A stretch of 8,349 nucleotides of DNA from Hellea sp. (GTDB lineage: Bacteria; Pseudomonadota; Alphaproteobacteria; Caulobacterales; Maricaulaceae): contig JAHDEU010000077.1 in assembly GCA_020628635.1 (NCBI GenBank), forward strand, positions 1-8,349, in the 5' to 3' direction. Positions within the stretch are counted from its first letter, which is position 1; each line of letters begins with the position of its first letter. The translations under genes and the position numbers were made by a program. Below are positions 1-7,228 of this stretch, in pieces. The notes beneath the pieces were generated by a model. It was not told where the DNA came from and did no database searches. It saw only the letters and a list, made by a program, of their open reading frames with translations.

Positions 1-1456
1 TGTAGCCGCGCCGGTACTCGAACTTGTCGACCGCCTTCATCAGGCCGATATTGCCCTCCTGGATCAGGTCGAGGAATTGCAGGCCACGGTTCGTGTATTT
101 CTTGGCAATCGAGATGACGAGGCGCAGGTTCGCTTCGACCATTTCCTTCTTGGCCTGACGCGCCTCGCGCTGGCCCTTCTGGACCTTCTGCACGATGCGG
201 CGGAACTCGTCGACAGGCACGCCGGTCTCCTGCGCCATTTCGGCGATCTCGGCGCGGATCTTCTCGATCGTGACGGCCTCGCGCCCGATGAAGCGCTCCC
301 ACGCCTTGCTCGTGCCCTGCATGTCCTCGAGCCAGTTCGGGTTGAGCTCGCTGCCCAGATAGCTGGCGAGGAACTCCTGCCGCGGCACGCCATTGCCGTC
401 GGCGAGACGCATCAGCCGGCCTTCCAGCGAGATGAAGCGCTTGTTGATGGTGAAGAGCTGGTTCACCAGAGCATCGATCCGCGCATTGTTGAGCTGCAGG
501 TCGTTGATCTCCTCGACGATGCGGTCCTGGATCTCGTCATATTCCAAGCGCTGCGGCTTGCGCAGGCCCTTGCCCTTGAGGCGGGCGGCGATGAGCATGT
601 TCTGCAGCTTCTGGAAGCGGCCGAAGTCTTCCGCCACGCGGTCGAGCTTTTCCATGATCTCGTCGCGCAAGGCGGCTTCCATCGCGGCCATGGAGAGATT
701 TGTCTTGTCCTCTTCCTCCTCCTCGTCCTCGACGGGCTTCTCACCCGGTGCGTAGTTGCGCTCCGGCAGCTTAAGCTTGCGCTCCTCGGCGAGGCTCGGC
801 AGGTCGCCCTCTTGCGCTTCCAGCTCGCCCTTCTCGATCTTCTCGCGGCGCACAGCCAGGTGCGAGCGGTCTTCCTGTATGTTGCCGATCGAGCGGTTGT
901 AGGTCCCGTCCAGATCGATGATGTCGCGCAGCAGGATGTGGCCTTCTGCCAATTCCTCGCGCCAGATCATCAGCGCCTCGAACGTCAGCGCGCTCTCGCA
1001 CAGACCCTTGATCATGGTCGTGCGACCGGCCTCGATGCGCTTGGCGATGGCGATCTCGCCCTCGCGGGACAGCAGCTCGACTACGCCCATTTCGCGCAGA
1101 TACATCCGCACGGGGTCGTCGGTGCGGTCCAGCTCTTCCTTGGAGTTGCCGCCCTTGACGGCCGTGGTTTCCGTGCGGGCCAGCGTTTTCGGGCCCAGCG
1201 TCGGCTCGTCCTTCTCGTCATGGACCGAGATGCCCATGTCGGAGAGCGCGGCCAGCACGACTTCGATCTCCTCGGCCGTGATGCCGTCAATGTCGAGGTG
1301 CTTGTTCAGGTCGTCCTGATGCAGCAGGCCGGACTTCTTGGCCTTGGCGAGCATGCGCTTGACTTCGATATTGTTGAAGTCGAGCCGCGAACCCGAACCA
1401 CCCTTGGTGGTCAGTTCGGTCGAGCCCGCGCCTGTCTTTGGATCGGCTTCAGCCAT
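1..1456 (-). CDS. rpoD: RNA polymerase primary sigma factor RpoD (sigma-70), N-terminal 485 residues, cut by window edge
   Basis: Housekeeping sigma factor that binds core RNA polymerase and directs it to most promoters. Seen: a region 1.1-like N-terminus (about residues 25-85, with LDFNNIEVKRMLAKAKKSG), region 1.2 (about 113-145, DDPVRMYLREMG then LLSREGEIAIAKRIEAG), a long non-conserved segment with an acidic run (VEDEEEEEDK, near 710-735), and regions 2.1-2.2 at the left edge (LRLVISIAKKYTNRGLQFLD, then LIQEGNIGLMKAVDKFEYRRGY). The reading frame runs off the window inside region 2, so the rest of region 2 and regions 3 and 4 (-35 recognition) are missing only because of the cut. The ATG at 1456 is supported by a strong Shine-Dalgarno sequence, GAAGGAG. 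It lies 92 bases after dnaG on the same strand, the classical dnaG-rpoD order. Identity is very secure. Confidence 0.98.
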   Translation of the reverse strand, partial: MAEADPKTGAGSTELTTKGGSGSRLDFNNIEVKRMLAKAKKSGLLHQDDLNKHLDIDGITAEEIEVVLAALSDMGISVHDEKDEPTLGPKTLARTETTAVKGGNSKEELDRTDDPVRMYLREMGVVELLSREGEIAIAKRIEAGRTTMIKGLCESALTFEALMIWREELAEGHILLRDIIDLDGTYNRSIGNIQEDRSHLAVRREKIEKGELEAQEGDLPSLAEERKLKLPERNYAPGEKPVEDEEEEEDKTNLSMAAMEAALRDEIMEKLDRVAEDFGRFQKLQNMLIAARLKGKGLRKPQRLEYDEIQDRIVEEINDLQLNNARIDALVNQLFTINKRFISLEGRLMRLADGNGVPRQEFLASYLGSELNPNWLEDMQGTSKAWERFIGREAVTIEKIRAEIAEMAQETGVPVDEFRRIVQKVQKGQREARQAKKEMVEANLRLVISIAKKYTNRGLQFLDLIQEGNIGLMKAVDKFEYRRGY

Positions 1457-1466
1457 TTAGGTCCGT

Positions 1467-1473
1467 CTCCTTC
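1467..1473 (-). promoter_or_regulatory. Ribosome binding site of rpoD
   Basis: Read on the minus strand, GAAGGAG stands 10 bases before the ATG at 1456. It is a near-perfect Shine-Dalgarno sequence and the strongest one in the window. It fixes the rpoD start and fits the high output expected of a primary sigma factor. Confidence 0.8.
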
Positions 1474-1495
1474 GGGTCCAGCTGTTGCCAGCCAC

Positions 1496-1533
1496 ACCCG
1501 CAAAAACTCGTGCGACCTTCGCGTACCCGCAAA
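1496..1533. repeat. Direct 9-base repeats around a short inverted repeat in the dnaG-rpoD gap
   Basis: ACCCGCAAA occurs at 1496-1504 and again at 1525-1533 on the plus strand, 29 bases apart start to start. Between them lies GCGA-CCT-TCGC (1512-1522), a small inverted repeat. On the rpoD coding strand the repeats read TTTGCGGGT. The arrangement lies inside the 92-base dnaG-rpoD spacer, 40-77 bases before the rpoD start codon. It could be a regulator site or an RNA structure, or could be chance. I see no convincing -35/-10 pair here. Confidence 0.45.
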
Positions 1534-1548
1534 GGCCGTAAGTTATGG

Positions 1549-3357
1549 TTAATCGCGGGTGCGTTGATGCGCCCGCATGAGGCGATGCATCGCCTCACTG
1601 TTGTTCTTCCGGATCGACTCGGTCATGCGCGACCGCTGCGCGTCCGATGCTGATTCACGAGCCTGTTCCAAATAGGTGGCGGCCTCATCGCTCCAGAGTG
1701 CCGCGCGGTCGCTCATGTCTGCATCTGCCCCGCCCAGAGCCGCGGTGATCAGAGATCGCCGCGACAGGAGGGTGCGTAACGCCTCTTCCAATCCTTCCCT
1801 TTGCATATGCGTGTGCAACCCCGCGACTTCAATAGCTTTTGTCTGACGCCAGTAGCGCAGCACACCGCGCTGCAATGCCGCATGGGCGGGGTCGTCGAAG
1901 GTGAGCTCGAAGAAGGTTTCGTCCACTTCGGACAGCATGTCTGGGAATAGCAGTATGCCGCCCAGCAGCGTCTGCGCCTGCCGCGAATTGGTCGCAAGCC
2001 GCTGCGCACCCGCCGCCAGCACGGCCTTGTCGGCCTTTTTCTCGCGTGGTTTCGCGCTCCACTGCGGCTTCACGCGGCCGAATTGGCGGTCGAAGCGTCC
2101 CAGCAGATTGGCCTCATAGGCCTCGCGAACGCTCGGGTCCTTGATCTCGCGAAGCGCCTCGAACAGCCGCGTCTTCAGCCCCGCCTTGGCTTCGGGCGTG
2201 TTCAGGCTCTCGCGGTCGAGCTCTCGCTTCCACAGCATGTCGACCAGCGCGACGGACCGTTCCAGCAATGCGGCGAATGCGGGCGCACCTGATTCGCGGA
2301 TCAGATCGTCCGGGTCCTGCCCTTCCGGCATCATCACGAAGCGCAAGCTCTGCCCCGGCTTGAGCAGTGGCAGGGCGCGTTCGATGGAGCGGTAGGCCGC
2401 GCGCAAGCCAGCCTTGTCGCCGTCGAAGCAGAGATAGCCGTCCGGCCCCGCGCGCCAGATCAGGGCCAGCTGATCCTCCGTCAGCGCGGTCCCGAGCGGC
2501 GCGACGGCCTGCGGGAAACCCGCCCGCGCCAGCGCGATGACGTCCATATAGCCTTCCACCACGATCAGCCCGCGCGCCGGGTTCTTCGGATCAGCCAGCG
2601 CAGCGCGTGCGCGGTGATAGTTGTAGAGCAGCCGTCCCTTGGAAAAGAGCGGCGTGTCGGGACTGTTGAGATATTTGGCCCGCTGTTCGTCGCTCATCGC
2701 CCGGCCACCGAACGCGACCAGCCGTCCCCGGCTGTCGTGAATGGGAAACATGATGCGGTTGCGGAAACGGTCCCACGACCCACGCGACTTGTCGTCCGGC
2801 TCGATCAGCAATCCGGCCTCGATCAGCTGGCGCTCCTCAGCACCCTCGCGGATCAGATTGTCCTTGAGGTCCGAAAAGCTGTCCTGCGCGAAACCCAGCC
2901 CGAAATACTGCGCCGCCGTCTTCGACAGCCCCCTGCCCTTCAGATACTCCCGCGCCGCCTCTCCCGGTGCGCGCAGCAGCGTCTTGGCGTAATGGTCCGC
3001 CGCGCGCTCCATCCAGCTGATCGCCGCCTTGCGCTCTCGGGCGCGCTCCTCCGCGCGCGGATCCGTCTTTGGCAGATCCATCCCGGCGAGCCCCGCCAGA
3101 TGCTCGACCGCTTCCGGAAAGCTGTGGCCCTGCACCTCCATCAGGAAGCTGATCGCATCGCCGTGCTTTCCAGAGGAAAAGCAGTGGTAGAAGCCCTTCT
3201 GGTCATTGACGAAAAAGCTCGGCGTCTTCTCATTGGTGAAGGGGGACAGGCCCGCATATTCGCGGCCCTGACGGCGCAGCTTCACATGCCGTCCCACCAC
3301 GTCCGACACGCGGACGCGGGACTTCAGCTCTTCCATGAATGCTTCGCCGAACCTCAC
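1549..3357 (-). CDS. dnaG: DNA primase DnaG with degenerate zinc-binding motif
   Basis: Synthesises the RNA primers for lagging-strand replication, working with the DnaB helicase. It has 602 residues, a normal length (E. coli about 581). Seen: N-terminal CHC2-type zinc-ribbon fold (about 8-100), the primase core with RNRIMFPIHD (199-208) and KYLNSPDTPLFSKG (228-241), the TOPRIM catalytic residues E268 (VVEGYMD), D312 and D314 (CFDGDKAG) and GQDPDD (346-351), then a C-terminal region of the size of the DnaB-binding domain. Odd: the family pattern CPFH...CxxC reads SPFT...CFSS here, so three of four zinc ligands are replaced (S38, T41, S62; only C59 stays). The start is GTG at 3357; MRFGEAF before the first internal ATG (3336) matches the family N-terminus, so I keep it. 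A GatB/YqeY-type gene, common upstream of alphaproteobacterial dnaG, is not seen here. Confidence 0.97.
   Translation of the reverse strand: MRFGEAFMEELKSRVRVSDVVGRHVKLRRQGREYAGLSPFTNEKTPSFFVNDQKGFYHCFSSGKHGDAISFLMEVQGHSFPEAVEHLAGLAGMDLPKTDPRAEERARERKAAISWMERAADHYAKTLLRAPGEAAREYLKGRGLSKTAAQYFGLGFAQDSFSDLKDNLIREGAEERQLIEAGLLIEPDDKSRGSWDRFRNRIMFPIHDSRGRLVAFGGRAMSDEQRAKYLNSPDTPLFSKGRLLYNYHRARAALADPKNPARGLIVVEGYMDVIALARAGFPQAVAPLGTALTEDQLALIWRAGPDGYLCFDGDKAGLRAAYRSIERALPLLKPGQSLRFVMMPEGQDPDDLIRESGAPAFAALLERSVALVDMLWKRELDRESLNTPEAKAGLKTRLFEALREIKDPSVREAYEANLLGRFDRQFGRVKPQWSAKPREKKADKAVLAAGAQRLATNSRQAQTLLGGILLFPDMLSEVDETFFELTFDDPAHAALQRGVLRYWRQTKAIEVAGLHTHMQREGLEEALRTLLSRRSLITAALGGADADMSDRAALWSDEAATYLEQARESASDAQRSRMTESIRKNNSEAMHRLMRAHQRTRD
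1578..1597. repeat. Perfect 20-base palindrome in the 3' end of dnaG
   Basis: The two halves TGAGGCGATG and CATCGCCTCA are exact reverse complements with no spacer. It codes for part of the DnaG C-terminus (around EAMHRLM), about 30-50 bases before the dnaG stop and about 120-140 bases before the rpoD start. As RNA it could fold into an 8-base-pair stem with a UGCA loop. As DNA it could bind a dimeric regulator. No U-tract follows, so it is not a standard terminator. Its function is unknown. Confidence 0.6.
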
Positions 3358-3370
3358 GTCCCAAACCTAG

Positions 3371-3389
3371 CCCCGGCGCGCGCGCGGGG
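3371..3389. repeat. CG-alternating inverted repeat between the GT-C gene and dnaG
   Basis: CCCC and GGGG flank an alternating CG tract, giving a GC-only imperfect hairpin in the 42-base gap just after the stop codon of the upstream membrane-protein gene and before the dnaG GTG. No T-run follows on either strand. It may slow readthrough or may simply reflect high GC. Confidence 0.35.
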
Positions 3390-3399
3390 CGAGTCGCAT

Positions 3400-5160
3400 T
3401 TACCGCTCCACCGCATAGATGCGCGCGCCGTCCTCCCACAGCAGGGTCAGACCCGCGACCGGCTCTCCGTGGCTCAGTGCGGCGTGCAGGCCGTCCGGTG
3501 CGCGCTCGGCGTAGATCGCCGCGTGATAGGCACAATGGACCACGCGCTCCACGCCGAACCGCTGCAGCTTGGTCACGGCCTGATCGGGAGGTGACGTGGC
3601 GATATCGATGTGCCGCGCGATGTCCTCCGCACCGCGGTGATAATTGCTGGCCAGAACGCGGTGCGGCGTGTCCATGAGGATCGTCGGCCCGGCGTTGAAC
3701 GGCGCCATGACGAAGAGCGGCTGGCCGCCGCCGAGTTCCGCCGCGGCCCGGTCGTAGTCGCAGGGTTCCAGCGCGGTGTCCGTCTCATCCGTCTCGCCGT
3801 CTTCCGCGCTCAGCACCAGCATCCCAACGGGAAACGCCAGCTGCATGGGATGCACGATGAATGCGGCCAGCACGGCGAGAGCGGCTGCCGCGCGTGTCCG
3901 CTCGCGCGCCGCGAAGCGGGACAGCACGACGACAAGAGACAGCGCGCTGAACGCCCACAGAACGGAGGTATAGCGGATCTGGTAGATCGTGAAGGCAGCC
4001 GCTCCGGCCACCAGCACCACAAGCAGCAAAAGCCCTGCGGAACGTTGCACGCACAGGCTCCAGATCAGCAATGCGGCCGCCACCAGAAACGTCCCGAATG
4101 TCAGGGCGAGCCTGAGCGGCACATTGCCGTCGGCATCCGCAAACCCCTTCGCCTCCGCCACTTCCGACAGCCAGAACTCGGTCACCGGCTCCGGCAGGCC
4201 GTCCAGCGGATTGGCGAGGCAATGCGGCGCGCTTGCGGCGAGCAGGCCCACCGCAATCACGCCGAGCGCCGACAGGACGGCAAAGCGGGTCCACCGCCCC
4301 CGCCCGGTTGCGAAGCGCGCGAGCAGAAACAGCCCTCCGCCGCCGACCACGGCGGCCAGCACATGGATGACCGAAATCTGGTCGCAATCCGCCAATCCGT
4401 AGCGTGCGGGCGGGATGGAAACGAAGAACAGCACGACCATGGCTGCCGCGAGCGCAGCACCGAACCCGGCCGCGCGTTTGGGCGCGCCAGTCCATGCCCA
4501 GTCGATCGCGGGATAGGCGCAGAGCACGGCGCAGAACACCAGCGTTTCCGTTCCGATGGCGATGGACAAGGCCACGGCCGCGCCCGCCACGGCACCCAGG
4601 ACGTGCGCCCGGCCTGTCGGCGCGACCAGCGCCGTGGCCGCCAGCGCCAGCAGGATCATCTGCCAATTGTGATGGTCGATCCGGCCCGGGATGAACACGG
4701 TCAGCTGCGTGATAATCACAGCACCGCCGACCGCGCCGACGAGCAGGCCGACCGTGCCGCCAAAAGACCGGCCCGCCGCTGCGAGGACCGCCACGAACAC
4801 CCCGCCCAGCATGGGCGGCCAGACCGTTGCCGCCAAGAGCAGCGCCCGCTCCCGGCCTGCGAAGGGTTCGATCAGGAGTGCGAGCGCGGCGATCGGGACG
4901 TCCACCAGCCTCGACCAGTGCATCCGCGTTCCCTCCACGCCGAGCCTGTTCTGGTCCGTGTCGAACCACGACTGCCCGCCCATCCAGTCACGAACCTGCA
5001 TCAGGCGCATGATGTCGTCGAAAGGATCATCCGGGCCGATGTCGCCCGCCCCGAGAGCGACGGAAATGGGCCGCAACATGCTGTAGGCGATGAGCAGCAC
5101 GACGGCCGCCCAGACGGCGCCGTCCTGCCATGTCCATGCCGAAAGCGAGGCTCGTCCCAT
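3400..5160 (-). CDS. Polytopic membrane protein, GT-C / STT3-like glycosyltransferase candidate
   Basis: A 586-residue inner-membrane protein with roughly ten to twelve hydrophobic segments (first about 14-34, last about 425-450) and a soluble C-terminal domain (about 452-586) expected to be periplasmic. Two segments point to the GT-C fold of oligosaccharyltransferase STT3/PglB and ArnT-type enzymes: the first external loop with acidic residues and DDIMRLMQVRDWMGGQSWFD (47-66) followed by HWSRLVD (81-87), and GRIDHHNWQ (159-167), which resembles the DHH-type motif of STT3/AglB. GT-C enzymes move sugars from polyprenyl-linked donors to acceptors outside the cytoplasm; donor and acceptor here are unknown. 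The ATG at 5160 is the first plausible start, but no clear Shine-Dalgarno sequence precedes it. It lies 42 bases before dnaG on the same strand and may be co-transcribed. A membrane protein of this class is secure; transferase activity is inferred. Confidence 0.75.
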   Translation of the reverse strand: MGRASLSAWTWQDGAVWAAVVLLIAYSMLRPISVALGAGDIGPDDPFDDIMRLMQVRDWMGGQSWFDTDQNRLGVEGTRMHWSRLVDVPIAALALLIEPFAGRERALLLAATVWPPMLGGVFVAVLAAAGRSFGGTVGLLVGAVGGAVIITQLTVFIPGRIDHHNWQMILLALAATALVAPTGRAHVLGAVAGAAVALSIAIGTETLVFCAVLCAYPAIDWAWTGAPKRAAGFGAALAAAMVVLFFVSIPPARYGLADCDQISVIHVLAAVVGGGGLFLLARFATGRGRWTRFAVLSALGVIAVGLLAASAPHCLANPLDGLPEPVTEFWLSEVAEAKGFADADGNVPLRLALTFGTFLVAAALLIWSLCVQRSAGLLLLVVLVAGAAAFTIYQIRYTSVLWAFSALSLVVVLSRFAARERTRAAAALAVLAAFIVHPMQLAFPVGMLVLSAEDGETDETDTALEPCDYDRAAAELGGGQPLFVMAPFNAGPTILMDTPHRVLASNYHRGAEDIARHIDIATSPPDQAVTKLQRFGVERVVHCAYHAAIYAERAPDGLHAALSHGEPVAGLTLLWEDGARIYAVER

Positions 5161-5241
5161 TGGGCGGAGCTAGACGGGAAAACTTAGCAAACTGCCAAAG
5201 GCGGCTTTGCGGGCAACCCGCACGCGCATCGGCCTGGCCAC

Positions 5242-6027
5242 CTAGGGCGCGATGATCCGCCGGAACAGCGCGGTCGCTTCGTCCTTGAGGGGTTCGGTGT
5301 CGCGCACCGAATTGCGGTTGGCCTCGGCCCACTCGAAAGCCTCGTGGACAAGCGCGTCCAGCACAGGCTCCTTGTCAACCAGGCCGCGTTCCATGCCGTC
5401 CGCCTTGCGGCTGATCAGCTCTTTCAGGTGGATTTCCGCTTCTGATCCGATCTCCACCCCGCCCAGCAGGTCGAAAACGTTCATGGGCGGAGGCGAGCCG
5501 GCGTTCTGCTCCAGCCAGTGCAGAGCGAGCGCGGCGCGCAGCGTATAGAGATAGCGCTTGATCTTCATCTGCGGCGCGTCCGCATCCCATTGCCGCCGAC
5601 CCAGCTTCCAATAGTGATGCAGGCTTGGCGTGTGCCGTGTCGCGCGCGACGCCAGTTCCGCCAGCGCGTCGGACGTGTCCGCGTCCCACTGGTAGCGGAT
5701 GGGGCTGGTCAGCCATTCCAACAGGACCGGATTGGACTTCAGCATGAGGTTCAGCGCCTTTCGGATGTCCCAGCCGGACACGTCGAAATCGTCCACGATG
5801 GGCCGCTCTATGACGTCGCGTCCGGGCTGCAGGGACAGATACCAGTCGCGCGGATGGGCGTAGACGAAGCGCACGTCGTAGTCGGAATCCGTGGACGGAA
5901 AGCCCCAGGCGCGCGAACCCGATTCCACGGCGAACAGGATACGCACGCCCTCCTCGTCCGCGATGCGGCGAATGCGGGACTGGATTTCGGCCTGCGCGGC
6001 CGCAGGGATTTCGGCAATGGAGGTCAT
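5242..6027 (-). CDS. YcgL/RlaP-type predicted nucleotidyltransferase
   Basis: A 261-residue cytosolic protein of the polymerase-beta-like nucleotidyltransferase fold. Seen: the signature GSRAWGFPSTDSDYD (37-51), with the G-S pair and metal-binding D49 and D51, followed by VRFVYAHPRDWYLSL (52-66), FDVSGWDIRKAL (81-92, a possible third carboxylate at D82 or D87) and KSNPVLLEWLTSPI (97-110). These match the family named YcgL/RlaP (COG3541, PF10127), some members of which have been linked by context to RNA repair. Target and nucleotide are unknown. The frame stays open to a TTG at 6075, but the ATG at 6027 gives MTSIAEIP and the usual family length, so I chose it. It is divergent from the GT2 gene and 81 bases upstream of the GT-C gene on the same strand. 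No RNA ligase or 2'-5' phosphatase lies beside it. Confidence 0.85.
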   Translation of the reverse strand: MTSIAEIPAAAQAEIQSRIRRIADEEGVRILFAVESGSRAWGFPSTDSDYDVRFVYAHPRDWYLSLQPGRDVIERPIVDDFDVSGWDIRKALNLMLKSNPVLLEWLTSPIRYQWDADTSDALAELASRATRHTPSLHHYWKLGRRQWDADAPQMKIKRYLYTLRAALALHWLEQNAGSPPPMNVFDLLGGVEIGSEAEIHLKELISRKADGMERGLVDKEPVLDALVHEAFEWAEANRNSVRDTEPLKDEATALFRRIIAP

Positions 6028-6106
6028 GGCCGAGCGCCCGTCGCGCAACTCCGGTGCGCGGTCAAGCCCTGCCAAGACCGATACGGCCAGTCCCGATTCA
6101 CGAAAA

Positions 6107-6126
6107 GCTAAGGGAGATTGTTTAGC
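6107..6126. repeat. Short inverted repeat in the divergent gap between the nucleotidyltransferase and GT2 genes
   Basis: GCTAA and TTAGC are separated by 10 bases, in the more AT-rich part of the 148-base divergent gap (6028-6175). A GANTC site (GATTC, 6095-6099), the target of the alphaproteobacterial CcrM methylase, lies just to the left. This gap must hold the promoters of both genes, but I cannot name convincing -35/-10 boxes in it. An operator role is a guess. Confidence 0.3.
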
Positions 6127-6175
6127 ACGCGCTCACGGCAAGCTGCCGCCGACGGGATGGGAAAACGTGACGCCG

Positions 6176-7228
6176 ATGGACCTTCGAAATCAAGCCACAG
6201 ACCAAGGCAGTGAGCCCAGCCACTTCGGCGATCTCGACATCGCCGTCCTGCTGCCCTGCTACAATGAGGCCGCATCGATCGCGCAGGTCGTGCTCGATTT
6301 CCGCCGTGCCCTGCCCGGGCAACGCATCTATGTCTATGACAACAATTCCAGCGACGGCACGGCGGAACAGGCCGCGCGGGCAGGCGCGATCGTGCGCAGC
6401 GCGCCGCGACCGGGCAAGGGCACTGTCGTGCGGCGCATGTTCGCCGACATCGACGCCGACATCTACATCATGGCGGATGGCGACGGCACCTACGACATAT
6501 CTGCTGCGCCGACGCTGATCCGCGCGCTGGTCGAGAACCATGTCGACATGGTCGTGGGCACGCGTGACAACGTCCATGTCGATGCGGGCCGCGCGGGCCA
6601 TGCGTTTGGCAACCGACTGTTCAACGCCGCCTACCGCGCCGTCTTCGGCAATGACTTCAGCGACATATTCTCCGGCTACCGTGTCTTCACCCGCCGCTAC
6701 GCGAAGAGCTTCCCCGCCCTCAGCCCCGGCTTCGAGATAGAGACGGAGATGAGTGTCTTCGCCTCCAGCCTCCGCCTGCCCACGATGGAGATCGGCACGC
6801 ATTACGGCGTGCGCGGCGAGGATTCGGAGAGCAAGCTGTCGAGCCTCAAGGACGGGCTGAAAATCCTGCGGATGATCGCGCGGCTGTTCAAGGAGACCAA
6901 GCCGCTCGTCTTCTTCAGCTATATCGCGCTCGCCATGCTGGGCGTGTCGCTGTTGTCGGCCACGCCCGTGCTCATCGAGTATTTCCAGACCGGCCTGGTC
7001 GAGCGCATGCCGACCTGGGTCATGTCCATGTCCATGCTGCTCGCCAGCCTGATCGTGTTCAGTGCCGGGGTCGTGCTCGACACCGTCGTGCGCGGACAGG
7101 TCGAAGCCCGCCGTCACCGCTATCTGTCCGTCCCGGCCGCGCGCGGCGAGAAATCCATGTCGGCCACTCCGCTCAACGACCGGCGCGATCCCGCTCGCCC
7201 CGCCCGCGTCGCGGCGCGGCAGGCATGA
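6176..7228 (+). CDS. Family 2 glycosyltransferase, polyprenyl-phosphate sugar synthase type (DPM1/GtrB/ArnC-like)
   Basis: Likely transfers a sugar from a nucleotide sugar to polyprenyl phosphate on the cytoplasmic face of the inner membrane. It has 350 residues. Seen: GT-A start AVLLPCYNEAASI (23-35), YDNNSSDGT (54-62), the metal/nucleotide DxD motif ADGDGTYD (100-107), SDIFSGYRVFTRRYAKSFP (162-180) and SPGFEIETEM (183-192) of the DPM1-like group, then two hydrophobic segments (about 244-266 and 281-303) and a basic, Arg/Ala-rich tail. The paired C-terminal helices are typical of GtrB/ArnC-like enzymes. The open frame extends far upstream to 5891, but that part lies over the nucleotidyltransferase gene and is not real. 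ATG 6176 is my choice; GTG 6167 is also possible because GGGA stands 5-6 bases before it. The stop overlaps the next start. The sugar cannot be told. Confidence 0.9.
   Translation: MDLRNQATDQGSEPSHFGDLDIAVLLPCYNEAASIAQVVLDFRRALPGQRIYVYDNNSSDGTAEQAARAGAIVRSAPRPGKGTVVRRMFADIDADIYIMADGDGTYDISAAPTLIRALVENHVDMVVGTRDNVHVDAGRAGHAFGNRLFNAAYRAVFGNDFSDIFSGYRVFTRRYAKSFPALSPGFEIETEMSVFASSLRLPTMEIGTHYGVRGEDSESKLSSLKDGLKILRMIARLFKETKPLVFFSYIALAMLGVSLLSATPVLIEYFQTGLVERMPTWVMSMSMLLASLIVFSAGVVLDTVVRGQVEARRHRYLSVPAARGEKSMSATPLNDRRDPARPARVAARQA

Noticed and set aside
711..735. GAG/GAA-rich tract in rpoD as a microsatellite
   Set aside because: It encodes a short acidic run in the non-conserved region of RpoD, which is usual in this family, and it is not a regular repeat.
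77..1552. A 491-codon plus-strand open frame across rpoD
   Set aside because: It lies antisense to an unmistakable sigma-70 gene. Long antisense frames are common in GC-rich coding DNA, and the translation has no recognisable domain.
3371..3389. CG-rich hairpin as an intrinsic terminator before dnaG
   Set aside because: No T-run follows on either strand, and the flanking genes are on the same strand with only a 42-base gap, so cotranscription is at least as likely.
2614..3594. A 326-codon plus-strand open frame across dnaG
   Set aside because: Antisense to dnaG and running into the next minus-strand gene; its composition is that of a shadow frame.
3610..5187. A 525-codon plus-strand open frame
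   Set aside because: It mirrors the GT-C-like membrane protein gene, whose minus-strand frame shows clear membrane helices and family motifs. The plus frame is only a His/Arg/Gln-rich shadow.
6028..6075. TTG start of the nucleotidyltransferase at 6075
   Set aside because: It adds 16 residues of no family resemblance. The ATG at 6027 gives the usual N-terminus and length.
5891..6175. Upstream extension of the GT2 reading frame
   Set aside because: The frame is open but lies over the 5' part of the nucleotidyltransferase gene, has no family similarity, and GT-A motifs begin only some 20 residues after the ATG at 6176.
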